From: Gamsiella multidivaricata
Taxonomy: Eukaryota; Mortierellomycota; Mortierellomycetes; Mortierellales; Mortierellaceae
Length of the DNA: 64,000 nt
Assembly: GCF_025024155.1 (NCBI RefSeq)
Contig: NW_026251717.1
Coordinates: forward strand, 372,001-436,000
Direction of reading: 5' to 3'
The position numbers and the translations under genes were made by a program. Positions 9,623 to 20,942 of this stretch are shown here, piece by piece (positions within the stretch are counted from its first letter, which is position 1; every line of letters begins with the position of its first letter). The notes under the pieces were generated by a model that was not told where the DNA came from, made no database searches, and saw only the letters and a list, made by a program, of their open reading frames with translations.

Positions 9623-12600
9623 TGTGATGGTGTATGGTGTGGAGAGGTGGGTATATTCAAACGGGCTACGAAATATGTGCGTATCAGGTTTTGATAGTCC
9701 TGGATGAGTGTTAAAGCACGTCGTTGGTTCTTTGAAGTCCGTGGGGATGGTTGCAAGGAATGGACTGGGCGGTCGGGTGGAGGATTTCGTGTCTGAATCG
9801 ATGGAGAGAATGTTGGGAAACGCGTGTATTTCGTGGAATGAACACAAGTTTTTGGAGTGCTGTGGTGATCAGGGTGTAGGACGCTCGAAGATGCGAGGAC
9901 TGGGAGGGAGAACAACGTAGCTCTTTTGAGAGGGTCTAAGCTGCTAGAAAGAGGGGAGAGGGGAGGGGATTATCCCTTTGTTAGGGATCGACGGTAGAGT
10001 TGGGACGAGTGAGGAATGCAGTTCCCCGGGGGAAGGGCTCCTTGTATATATATTTCTTGCGTTGTGGTCGTTTGGAGCATTGGAATGCCCAATCGTTTCA
10101 TCCAAGATTTTTCTGTTCCTGAAGTCCATTGTGAGCAGGCAGGTCGATTATGTAGTCCATGCAGGTGAAAATGCAATACCCAAATTTAAAAATTACATAC
10201 ATGCGAACATTTCGATCGAGCCACTGTTTGTGCCGAGGAAAAATCCACTGCACTGAACCATGTGAAATAAAGTGAGCGAACATTGGACCTTGTCCTCCAT
10301 AATCGACTCGACGTCCTTTGTACCTGAAGCGGCACGTGCCCTCTGCCCCAATGGTAGCCTATACACATAGTGACCATCATAGACTATGATGCCTGAACAA
10401 GGTCAAGATACCCGGACCGTCCGATTTCCCGCCATTTTTTTTCTTGGAGGATGTTGATTGTTTTGACCTTGTGGCCACCTCAGTCTGCGAACCACCATTT
10501 GGTATCGAAAGAAGTATTGTTCCTGAATAGGTATTGCCATCCATGGGTGTAATCGATGGACGAAGGGCGAGAAGGAAAGTGGATCATGCATGCATCTTAC
10601 GGCATATTCGAGCGCGGGAATGGTCTAGTGCATTTGATAAATTAGACCATAGGACTTACCCAAAATGATACACAAAGCGTCGAGAGAGGGCGGGAAAAAA
10701 CTCGATGCATTTGTAGGTTTACTAGGCGCTTTCTAAATGCGTTTCCCGACCCTACTAAAGTACGCCATCCATGCACCATTAGTATAACACGTACGCAGCA
10801 AAGGAGGTCAACAACAATAACTTGAACAGGAAAAACGAAACAACAACAATCAACAAAGTCGAGGCCCATCAAAATCGCTGTTGACTGGTTCGTAGGCTTT
10901 ACTAGAGATGTACAAAAGAATCCTTGACCTTTGCAACATTGCGCGGCAACAGTGACTCAGCCTAAGAGAAACTTACACGGCAGTTAGGACCCTCTTCCCG
11001 CCATGGAGCCCACTTATCCAAAGTGCGACCTTATTTCTCTTATCACTCGTTTTGTTTACTAGGGTTAGGATCTAGAATCTACCTTCAAGCCATGCATCAG
11101 TTCAAGAAGCGAGATGAAAACAAGTGGAATGACCATCGCCTGTGTGATATGATAACCTAGTGACCATCAACCGCAGTACTTGGTGGCAGCAAACGGGGCG
11201 CTATGGCGGCACTCTCAGGCGCAAAAGCATCCAGGCACAGGTTTGAATGTGAAGACGCAAAATGCGCATGATTGAGTCAAATGAAATGAGGACATGGTAC
11301 AGCGCTCGGGACGGGAGGAGACAGACGACAAGGCCAAGAACGGCATGGTAGGTTTTTTTTTTTTTTTTTAAGAAGCGTTTAAAGTACCATAAAGGGCTTG
11401 CCGTTTTCGATATGGGTCATCATGAGTCCTCAGCGAGCGGTAAAAGTTCTCTTTGAGTTGAGTTGCATGGGGGAAGGCCAGATCCAAATTGCATGCTAAT
11501 ACAAAAGGCCTCCATTCATTGGACAGGACAACCCGTCCCATGCTCCCTCAGCGGACCCTCATTAGTCTGACCATTGACCACGTAAGCTCGTAAGCGTAGG
11601 CACATCGCCTTTAAGGTTCTGCTCTTGTCTAGGTCCTACATGCTCTGTCGCACTTCGTTTGCCTGCATTTTTTTTCCCGCCATTTTTTGTTGTTTGCGTT
11701 GTTTGCTTGCGTGTAACCCGAACCAAAACATTCCTTCTTCCATCGTTTTCCCTCCCTTTTTTTTGCGATCTAATCCTTTAGAGGGCGTGAGTCGACAGCG
11801 CATGATGCCAGTGTCTTGCGGTAGATTTATTCAATTCACACCCATTAAATCTGCTGCACACGGGTCGTTCCTTGACTTTGTTTGTTTATCGTTACTTGAA
11901 CACGCTCAGACCAAGACAAATCGCAGGGCATCTACCCCCTTCCCCCTCGATTGAGTGCTCGGTGGTCATTTGCTAGATATGTAAAATGTTTGGAAGACAG
12001 GCACTCAAAAAAGAGGGGGTATTTTATTCGTATCATATTTCATGCGATATAAAAGACGTGCTCCGCGGGGGAGGAGAGTGTTACAGAAAAGAATGGGTAG
12101 TCGTTTGGAAGCAAAACGAAGATCGAGGGGCAGAACGAGCCAATGGTACAACAAGCACCACGTATGAACTTTTATGAGCATACCGAAGTGGCAATCTTGG
12201 CAACAGGATGGCCATGCAAGAGGATGTATCCACGTTTTTCCCTACCCGCCTTCCCGCTGCCGGTTGATTGAGGCGATTGCCGCTAAATGAGGCTAGAGCC
12301 AGAGTCGGTGATAGAGAGCGAAGGAAGATCATATGCCTATTGCACCTATCTCAACCTGTTTGTGTAGACGCCTCCATTCTTGCCGCCATTTCTATTCTAC
12401 CATGGAGGGTACACGTATCTGGAGAGCAAGTTGAACACAAAGGTATCTCAACTAGACTAAATACGCAAACTTAATCGAGGATCTGAAATGCCGGCTGGAC
12501 TGAGTGGCAGATCCATCAGATATGAGCCAGGAAGCCTGAACATGCGTGAAAGAGGAGTCTGCTCAGGACGGCGTGCTGTTGAAACTGTCCCACTTTACTG

Positions 12601-13489
12601 ATAGCGCACTCGTCTCGCCTTGCCTGTCCATATTCTTCTGTGCTTGGAAGCATTTTGGTTTTGCTTGGAAATGCCTACAGAAGTATATTCGATCCAGCTG
12701 GCTGGCCCCTTCGTCTTGGCAAGACCCCAGAACCGATAGGCTATACAGTTTCTGTGATATAAATCGCTGACTGGGACTCGAACAGCCGCTATTTCATAGC
12801 TTGAATATGTGGGCGCAGAGACGATGCAGAACTCTACAGTACGATACGGTACAGAACATGGTCATGGCCCTTCCTTGACCAACGTGTAGATACCACATTC
12901 TTCAGCGCTTTCCGCGTGTGTACCCAGCAATTCTCTCACCACTTCTCCATTGTTCATTATGGTCAAGTAAGATGTCCTAATTGCCAATTAACGGGAAGGC
13001 GAACCTGCGTTACGTTTCTGCGCCCCGTTCTGAGTTTTTGTAAATGGAACAATCTCGGTTGATCAGAAGGGGTCCGCCCCATGTTCACTGGCCCAGATCC
13101 GCTGCAGTGACTTTGTTCAGCTTCTGGGGGATGTTGTTGAGAGCGCGTATGTGCTTATGCCCTATTGTTTGTTTTGATTACAATATCCTTCCTCGTTTGT
13201 TTATACACTGTTCTTTTAGTCATGCTGTATTTTTACGCGGGAACATTTTGTGTTTTTTTTTACGCAGCTCAATAGGAAATGTTCTATGGGATTCCTATTC
13301 AATAGTGCGGTAACAATTAGCCTATGGGCATCTCGATATTTATACTAGGCTCGATTGAATTGCGGATAAGCATGGACATACGTTTTTTAAAAACGCATTC
13401 AGTCTAGTCAGAGTCTACATATAGGGTCCCTATGATGGCAAAAGCGGCAATGATAGGAAGCTCCATGGTCTACCGTCTACCTTGAGGGT
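9623..13489. other. Long gene-poor stretch
   Basis: About 3.9 kb without a convincing gene on either strand. It holds a T-run (about 11349-11369) and three TTCCCGCC boxes (10426, 10995, 11674). One tRNA-like GGGACTCGAAC string near 12774 does not fold into a tRNA. It probably contains the promoter of the secreted protein gene on the left and distal regulatory DNA of the Zn2Cys6 gene on the right. Confidence 0.5.
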
Positions 13490-14530
13490 AGGATGTCCCC
13501 TCCTTCGACGACTATAAATGTGTCCCTTCATCCCCCGCAAGGAAAAAGAGGATTCCACTCTTTTTTTTCTACCACTTCTCTGGCCTTCTTCAACCTGTAC
13601 GACGCATCCATTTCTCTTATCTTATCCTACATAGCAGCATTCCTTTCCTTCCTCTCAACGCACCCATCGATATTCTCACTGCACACACCACAGACCTCGT
13701 CTACCGCTCCCCTCCTCTCCTCCGTTCACACCCAATATTCGCTCACGGCCTCTGGTCCGCTCCTTCGTTTTTTATCTCCTGTACATTCTGAACTGCTCGC
13801 CTGGACTGCCCTTGTTTACTATCCTCTGCACCCTTCTTGAGCCAGCGCAAACGATTTGTAGTTCTTCGCATACAAAAAACGTTCTTCTGCCAATACCCCT
13901 TGACCCTTTTAGTCCCCTTGCCTTCTATTGTCTCTTATAAGGTCCCTTTCTCTTATTGCCCCTTTCCTTCCTTCACTGCTCTCACTGCTGTCGATCACTT
14001 TCGCTTCGTAGCACCGAGAAGCTGTTGTCTTCTGTATTCTAACATAGTCTACACTTTACGTACTTTTCATATTCACCCTCTATTTGCATATCCAGCCGTC
14101 TCTCCTTATTTCCTATTGTCCATACATTAACACGCCCGACACATAACCCTTTCCGCTTTATCGTTCCTTGACCACACTCACACAGTGTTAGTACGTACGT
14201 CTGTTCACACACCCCCATTCATTATCGTCTATAAGAAAAAAAAAGGCCACCACGCATACGCTCAAAAGCAGGACACAGGCAAGTCAAAGACCCGCGTTGC
14301 ATTGCATTGCTGGACATGCACTGATTCATCCATGGAGCAATAGAGAGCAGCTACTAACCATAGTCTCATCGTCTCATCGTCTCATATTTAAACATTTTTA
14401 TTCCGTCCACTGCTTTACACGAACTACAGAACAACACCTCGTCTCCACCAATCAAAGAACTATCCTTGTTCGCAGAACCCTCCCTTCGATACTTGCCACT
14501 ACCATCCCCTCACCAAGCAACAGCCACGAG
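13490..14530 (+). promoter_or_regulatory. Pyrimidine-rich leader/promoter of the Zn2Cys6 gene
   Basis: From about 13490 to 14210 the plus strand is strongly C/T-rich (long CTTTC and TCCTTCC tracts), a pattern seen in fungal promoters and 5' leaders of well-expressed genes. Short ORFs here have pyrimidine-biased, non-protein-like translations. The exact transcription start is not visible. Confidence 0.45.
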
Positions 14531-16300
14531 ATGGCCAGTTTCTCTGCCGAAGAAAAATATCCCTACCTACGGGAAGGAACAAGCACACCTAGTATACGCG
14601 TACAGCAAACATCACAGCATCCATCCTATCACCACCACCAGCTGCCTAGTTCGTCTAGCAACCATCTTTACCAGACATCCCCTTCATCCACTGATGGACC
14701 CACTGATTATTACTTCTCGTTCTCAGCGGATCCCCAATACGAATCCAATATTACATCCATGAGTTCACATCAACCAGATCGCCTTCTTCTGGACCTGCAT
14801 CAGCATATTCAGCTGCTTCAACAACAACACCAGCAACAGCAGGAGCAACAACAGGACGATTTTGGGCTCTTTTCCCACATGACGACCCCTGCCATCTCCG
14901 CCGGTCTTCCTCTGTTCGAGTCGTCATTGCCTACGCAATCCTTCGGCTTCCCGGCTGTCATGACGCGTGGCGCGCAAGAGATTGCCGGTGGCATGCAGAA
15001 CTTGATGGGTCCGCAGACATACTACGCTCCAGTCCCGTCTCCAACGCCGTCCGCCACGTCGTCACCTTCCGCTTCATCATCGGTTGTCTCCTCCCCGATC
15101 TCCACAGACTACGATGAGACCCTCGCAGCCATGGCAGCGCCCGTGATCGCGTGCGCGAGTTGCAAGCGTTCCCATATCAAGTGTGATGCTGGACGGCCCT
15201 GCCAGAATTGTCTCAAGCACCCCTCCAAGGCCCTGACGTGCCGAGATGCGGTCCCAAAGCCGAGAGGTCGCCCAAAAGGTGGCAGCAAGGCCGCTGCTGA
15301 GGCCATGTTCCTGGCCAGATTGCAGTACCAGCAACAGCACCAACTGCGAGACCATCAGCAGTATCAGCAACAGCAGCAACACCAGAACCATTTCCCGCGT
15401 ACCAGGGTCCTGTCCTTCCCTCAGCAAGCAAGAACGCAGCCACCGCTTCCTCAGTTGCAAACACACCAGCTTCAGCAACAGCAGCAGTATCGTGGTCAAC
15501 CTCTGCATGTCCTGTCACGGAGCTCTCCGACGTCGCCCGCAGCGGTCGAGCACCGTGGGGTTCGCCTCGCAAGACGCACGTCCTTGCCTGTTTGGCATCA
15601 TCCATATGCGATGCATCGTCACCCATATTCTAGTGGGCCAGGGGTATCGCCATCCGTACCATCGTCCTGGAACATGGCCGCATCTGGACCAGCGCCGATG
15701 TCGTCGTCAGCGATCACGTCATCGTCATCGCCACTATCGTCTCCCACCTTGGTTGGTCCAGCTTCTCAAGATATGTTGCATTCCTTCCCTGTTCAGAGCA
15801 TAATGCCGTCATCCTACCAGGACCTCGATGCAGTGCATTTTATTCAAGGGTGTCTCCCAGTGGTCGATATGCATCATCATCAGTCACGCAGTGCGACGGC
15901 AAGCCCGATTCCCTTCGTGCCCTCCATGGAGCCCTGCCCGCAACAATTGCAGCAGGAGCTATTGCAGCTGCAGATGATGCACCAGAATATGCACGCCACG
16001 GTCAAGTCCGAGCCCGAGGAGAGTGGACAGACTATCAAGCCACAAGATCTGCTGCGGGCCGTGTCCGTCAAGTCAGAGTCTGAGGTCGTTGATTCGACTA
16101 CACCTGAATCACCCAGTGCAGACCTTCAAGATCCAGGGATGGCCACGCTGTTGCAGCAACAGCTCGTGACCCAGGCAGAGCTGCAATTCGTCCAGCAGCG
16201 ACAAAGCCAACTCCAAGAACAATTCCAGAAGCAGCAGGCTTTGGTCAGCTTGCGGAGGCAGCAGCAGCAGAGGCAGCAGCAACAACAACAGCAGCAGTAA
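14531..16300 (+). CDS. Zn(II)2Cys6 transcription factor with polyglutamine tracts
   Basis: Single exon, 589 residues from ATG 14531, the first ATG followed by protein-like sequence. An internal binuclear zinc cluster starts at Cys208 with spacing CX2CX6CX5CX2CX9C (CASCKRSHIKCDAGRPCQNC, then a sixth Cys). It is followed directly by an AT-hook-like PRGRPKGG. The central position, rather than N-terminal, and the coupled AT-hook are notable. No fungal_trans middle homology domain is seen. The flanks are Gln-rich (about residues 90-115, 270-300, 315-335 and the last 30) and Ser/Pro-rich, as in activation domains. It is a nuclear DNA-binding regulator; targets unknown. The 3' end is a CAG-type repeat (16258-16298) that may vary in length. 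Confidence 0.85.
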   Translation: MASFSAEEKYPYLREGTSTPSIRVQQTSQHPSYHHHQLPSSSSNHLYQTSPSSTDGPTDYYFSFSADPQYESNITSMSSHQPDRLLLDLHQHIQLLQQQHQQQQEQQQDDFGLFSHMTTPAISAGLPLFESSLPTQSFGFPAVMTRGAQEIAGGMQNLMGPQTYYAPVPSPTPSATSSPSASSSVVSSPISTDYDETLAAMAAPVIACASCKRSHIKCDAGRPCQNCLKHPSKALTCRDAVPKPRGRPKGGSKAAAEAMFLARLQYQQQHQLRDHQQYQQQQQHQNHFPRTRVLSFPQQARTQPPLPQLQTHQLQQQQQYRGQPLHVLSRSSPTSPAAVEHRGVRLARRTSLPVWHHPYAMHRHPYSSGPGVSPSVPSSWNMAASGPAPMSSSAITSSSSPLSSPTLVGPASQDMLHSFPVQSIMPSSYQDLDAVHFIQGCLPVVDMHHHQSRSATASPIPFVPSMEPCPQQLQQELLQLQMMHQNMHATVKSEPEESGQTIKPQDLLRAVSVKSESEVVDSTTPESPSADLQDPGMATLLQQQLVTQAELQFVQQRQSQLQEQFQKQQALVSLRRQQQQRQQQQQQQQ

Positions 16301-16618
16301 TTGCTAATGTGCCATACTTGATAATTAACAAACCAGTTGGACAAATCCTCATTTGTGGTTCACAAGAAACAAAACAAGGGGGGTTTTCTACTATAATTGT
16401 ATATTCTTTTTGATAATTACCTAGCATCCCGACCATTCATCACTTCATCCCCCCTTCTTTAGTTTTGTGACATTATCATTATTCAAACCAAAAAGTTTTT
16501 ATTCCATTACCCCCATTACCCCATTATTCCATTATTAATAAATAACTAATCCATTTATTTGCATCCTCGAAAAAGAACCCAAATACTCTATTACGAAATG
16601 CATGCTTTCCTGTCAGTC
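16301..16618. other. Convergent intergenic region
   Basis: Tail-to-tail spacer between the Zn2Cys6 gene and FHIP. A/T-rich with several AATAA and ATTATT strings suitable for 3' ends; nothing else seen. Confidence 0.5.
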
Positions 16619-19600
16619 TCACAGAAATCGCACCTTGTCGACTCCCATGGCCTTGCGTACCTGCGCAATCGCGATCACTTCTTTGACAACCTCTTCCAAT
16701 ATAACAACATTCGTCAGCAGTTGTCTCAATGTAACCGTCTTCTCCTTTTGCTGCTGCGACGACCCCTTCTTCTGCGAAGATTTGGATCCAATGGCTGTCG
16801 CAAATGACTCCTTGCGAGCATGTCCATAATGACTACTTGGGCGCTGCTGACTCTTGCTCGTAGGTTTCTGCAGATCCGAATTCGCCTCACACTCCACAGG
16901 ATCCCCGTCTTCTGAACCCATACTTTTCTTATTCTTAGTGCTGCTGCTGTTATTGCCGCCGCCTCTAGCATCCTCCTCGTCCTCGTTCTCATTATCATCT
17001 TCACTCAAGCTCATCCTCATCTCTGAGTCCGCCTCGGCCTCATAGTCTGAATCGTCAATGAACCCGTCCGCAAAGAGTGGCTTGATCGTCATAGTATTCA
17101 TGGCCTTTGCCAACTGGCTTGTTTCATGTGTACCGAACAAAGTTTGTCCATAGATACTCATTGAAGAGCTGCTGATACTGCTGTTGTCCGCTGAGCTGCT
17201 GAGAACGCTGTTGCTACTGTTGCTGGTTCCACGTACGGCGGTGGCCATGCCTCTTACGATGACTGGTTGCTTAGGTGAGGCCGTCGCAGCATTATCAGCA
17301 GTAGTCCAAGGTGTCCATTGCTGCGAGACAGGTTCATGTGATGCGGTAGCTGTTCTCGAAAGGGGATACGCCGACGATGCCACTGTCGACGCCGAAGAGG
17401 ATCCTTCTTGATTGTCGGATCCATCTTTATGACCCGGAGGCGCAGACGGATAACGTGGCCCAAGAGTAGAGGTACCGCTCGCCAGAGGACTTGCGCTATT
17501 GGACTTGACGTTGCGTTTGCCACCAATACCCGCTGCAACCAAGAAGGGCATGTTGGACGGCGTGGACATCAGACTGGACGGCGAGCTGCTTTTTCGGGGC
17601 CGAGAAGTACTGATCTTGACCGTCGTCACTGGGTTTGCCACGTTTCCTTGAATAGATGTTTTCGGATTGCTGTCTTGGAGTGCTGACGACGTGCCTCTAG
17701 ATCCTGCTCCGGAATCTCCTCCATTGTCGTGGGGACGTGAGCTTGTAAAGCTACCGCTTAGTAGGTTGGGCGAGGAAACAGGTGTGGTCGAAGTCGAAGG
17801 TCGAGGGCCTCCGTCGAAACTGCCAGGTGCAGTAAAGAATGATTCGCTCGAAGCATACATGGCTCCTAGATTAAATGGGTTGCTTGAGGTCGGAACTTTG
17901 TCAATAAATACTGTTGGCTGAGCGGCGCTGGTGTTGGAATCGCTTAGGTGCAAAAGTTCGCGTCGTCTCTCAATAAGGTACTCGTCAAAACCATCGATCT
18001 CACTCCGATAATAGTCCACCTGTTGAGTCAGCGTCCTCAGCATTGTAAAGAAGGGCGGAAACGATTTGAAAGACGGCGGGCCCAATGGCAAAGACGGACC
18101 ACCTGAACCAGCCTGTGCAAAGAAAGGTAGCGAATCTTCATCATCCGAATCGTAGGTGGCTGCTGAATGGAAAGTGGGATCCAAGCGCGCAAAGATGTGG
18201 GAGCCTGTGATGGGAGACTCATTATCGGATTCGTCTCCAGAGTCGCGGTCGACATCCGGCTTCTTGACATCGCTAGTCCTAAAAAGCAGCCAGCCTTCGA
18301 GAGAACGGTACGGACATATTGCCAGCGATGTGATCACCCCCGTTAACGCCAAGTTGAGCTCGACCGTGTGTGCGAAGAAGTGCGAGAGTGCTCCCAAGAG
18401 ACTTTGCAATAACGGGTCGGATGGCAGCAGACGATGCATCTGCATCGTATGGCCAGGGCCTTTACCACAGCGATCCGAAACCGCTTTAGTGCCCGAGTTC
18501 TTTTCTTGGTTCTGGCCGAAAGCATCAGCAGCCTTGTCTCCAGAAAGGTCCATCCTGTGGCCGTACTTCATGCTCCGTCGTCGCTGCTTCTTGCGCTCTG
18601 CCTCAGACATAGTACCATTGGCTGCTTGCTGGGTGTCGTCGTTCTTGGCTCTATTCAAACACTGGTGAGTCTCAACAGAGGCTTCAGCATCCCGGAGATA
18701 CGCGTCGTAGCCACAGGCAAAAACATCCTGGGTGTTTCGCGGGTTGATTGTAGCGACGAGAGCAAAGAACAGATCCAGCTCGTGTGCATGATGGTTAATC
18801 ATGGGTATGTCTCGATATGGGTCCTGCGCAAATCTATTCGCCGCCTGTTCTCGAAGTGCGTTGGCTCGGTTTTCTGGTTGAACGTTGAGCAACTTGAGCG
18901 AGTACTTGCAATGTCGCGTGATGATGGTGTTGAGGAGCTTTAGTGTGGCGATGACCGTGGGCTGCGACCGAGACTTGAGCCGTGATAATATCAGATCCTT
19001 AAGTGTAAAGCGACCGAGTGCTGTAAAATAAGGTGATGTTGTCTGTGGATTCTGAACCTCTGCGAATGCATCCGTGTCTTCGCTTTCCTTTGACCTGCTG
19101 TCCTCCTCGTCGCTTTCCATCAGAAATCCAACCACCAAATCCACAAGCGCCTCGTGCTCGATGACCTGTAGTATTTGGTCAATATAGCTGATCACTGCAA
19201 CCGAGCTCCCGTCCGTGTCGGAGCACTCCAAGATTGAAGGATATAGGATGCTTTCCAGAAACACAGACTTGAACGAGGCCAAAAGCGTCGCTGCAATCTC
19301 GGTATTAGGACATCGTACGAGTACATCCTGACAAAACTCGAGCACCTTTAAGAAGGCGTCTAGGCGCGACTGAAAGTCAGCCGAGGTCGACAGCTCAATG
19401 TTCGCCCGCCTTGATGCCCTGATCGCTGTCTCTGTTGATGAAGTATTGTCGGCGGAGAATGTACTGCTACTGTTCAAGTCGTTGGGACTGCCTTTGACGA
19501 TGAGCTGCCGTGGAAGTTGAGAATAGAGAGCACCAACACCGGCGGTCAAGTACGTTGGGAACTCGGAATCCAAGATGTATTCGCCGAGGGACCCTGTTGC

Positions 19601-20644
19601 GAGCTCTGTCAGGAATAGGAGACCTGTACGAGCAAAATCGCCGGCCTTTCCTTCACGATGCACGAACTTTGATAAGTAAGTAAAGAGCAGGAACTCATGG
19701 CTCCTCTTTAATGTCTGGTTCCCCGTTGGCTCATGTAGTTTGGACGCTGGGGTATTGCTGGTGTCTGCGAACAGACTTGTCTGCTGCTCCTCCACCTCGG
19801 TAACTGCCGTTTTGGCGGCCGACGTTGGTTGCTCGCTTGTTTGCAATACTGTAAGTGAGGATGTCGCATCGATGGAAGGCGGATTGAAGTCCAATGATGA
19901 TAGCGCCAAGTTAGGTTGTTGGCTCAGACTCTTCAAAAGCGCTATCGTCTCTCGACTCTTCTGTAGCCTTTCGGCCACCCTCTCAGGCGTTGTGAGCCAC
20001 TGTTTGTCGCAGAAGAAGATGTTGAGCAGTTCGGGATATCCATGGATCTTGGAGCAGAGAATGTACATCAGATCGATCAAGTCCTCATGATAACTCTCAT
20101 TACCCTCCAGCTCGGCCCCGGGAGCGCAGCAGGTCCTTAGTAACTTGACTGTCGGCATATGGACCGCATTATGGACTAGAAATCGATCGTCCAAAAGGTT
20201 GATCATCGCGGCCATCGTACGGATCGTCTCCCCGATAATTCCGTGCGGTTGATCTCCGTCGGCACATACGTTCACCAGCTTTGCCAGGACGTTGTTCTTG
20301 AGAAGATGCTCCATGCATACGCCTGTTGTCCCTGCGGTGTCCTCTAATCCTGACTCCTCGTCGACAAGAAGATCGACCATGTTCTTCAGACGGAGAGGAA
20401 TCTCGGTCTGCTGAATAGAGACGTTTCGTTTCTCTGGCGTCGAAATAGCAGCCTATAACATGAGATCGCCGAAGTTATGAGCACTGGTATCTTCTCAAGA
20501 TTTTCAAGATTTGTCGCTGTAACACCTTACCTGTACGGTAAGCCAGCACTTGTTGAACCGTGAGAGTTGCAGGGCGCTACTGGGCGGCGCCTTGGGAGCT
20601 GCCATAATCGTCTTCTTCAATTGGTTCCAAAAGCTGGACTCCAT
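16619..20644 (-). CDS. FHIP/FAM160 (RAI16-like) protein, FTS-Hook-FHIP complex
   Basis: Exons 20644-20531 and 20452-16619 join in phase 0 (MESSFWNQLKK...KCWLTVQ-AAISTPEKR...), giving 1315 residues. Conserved FHIP blocks are VHMPTVKLLRTC with HEDLIDLMYILCSKI (about residues 135-175), FVHREGKAGDFARTGLLFL (about 300), YFTALGRFTLKDLILSRL (about 520) and FPPFFTMLRTLTQQVDYYR (about 820). In animals and filamentous fungi FHIP links Hook and FTS to early endosomes for dynein-driven transport. The protein is longer than animal homologues because the last 450 residues are Ser/Asp-rich low-complexity sequence, ending in a conserved-looking LRQLLTNVVILEEVVKEVIA helix. CATTCC boxes lie about 105-153 bp upstream. 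Confidence 0.85.
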
Positions 20645-20748
20645 TTTGAAGATATTCTTTTAGGGGGTGAAGACAGTTCGAACAAAAAGAACAATGCAAG
20701 CTCATTAAAGTATTAAAATAAAGTAAGTGCGGATTCGGGAAACGAACA

Positions 20749-20797
20749 GGAATGAGGGCAAAGAATGAGAAGGAATGAGAACAAGGAATGAGGAATG
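20749..20797 (-). promoter_or_regulatory. CATTCC/T box cluster upstream of FHIP
   Basis: On the minus strand four CATTCC and one CATTCT occur in 49 bp (GGAATG at 20749, 20772, 20785 and 20792; AGAATG at 20762), 105-153 bp before the FHIP ATG. Spacing is irregular, unlike a simple tandem repeat, and the box matches the TEA/Tec1 core. The same box repeats upstream of the O-fucosyltransferase. Confidence 0.4.
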
Positions 20798-20942
20798 GGT
20801 GTGCAAAAACGCAGCTCTCGAGCAGCTGATCGGGTGCACCTATGCCCCCCACTCTTTGCGTTTCTCGATATCAAAAAAGGGGGTGCATCGGACATGAAGG
20901 TTGCTCACAAGGAGTTCTTGTCAGATTTATTGAAGTGAAGGT

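Noticed and set aside
11054..11072. TTAGGG telomere-like string (actagggttaggatct)
   Set aside because: Only about one and a half units, no array; not a telomere.
12760..12830. Possible tRNA from GGGACTCGAAC string
   Set aside because: The T-stem bases do not pair and no acceptor or anticodon stem can be drawn.
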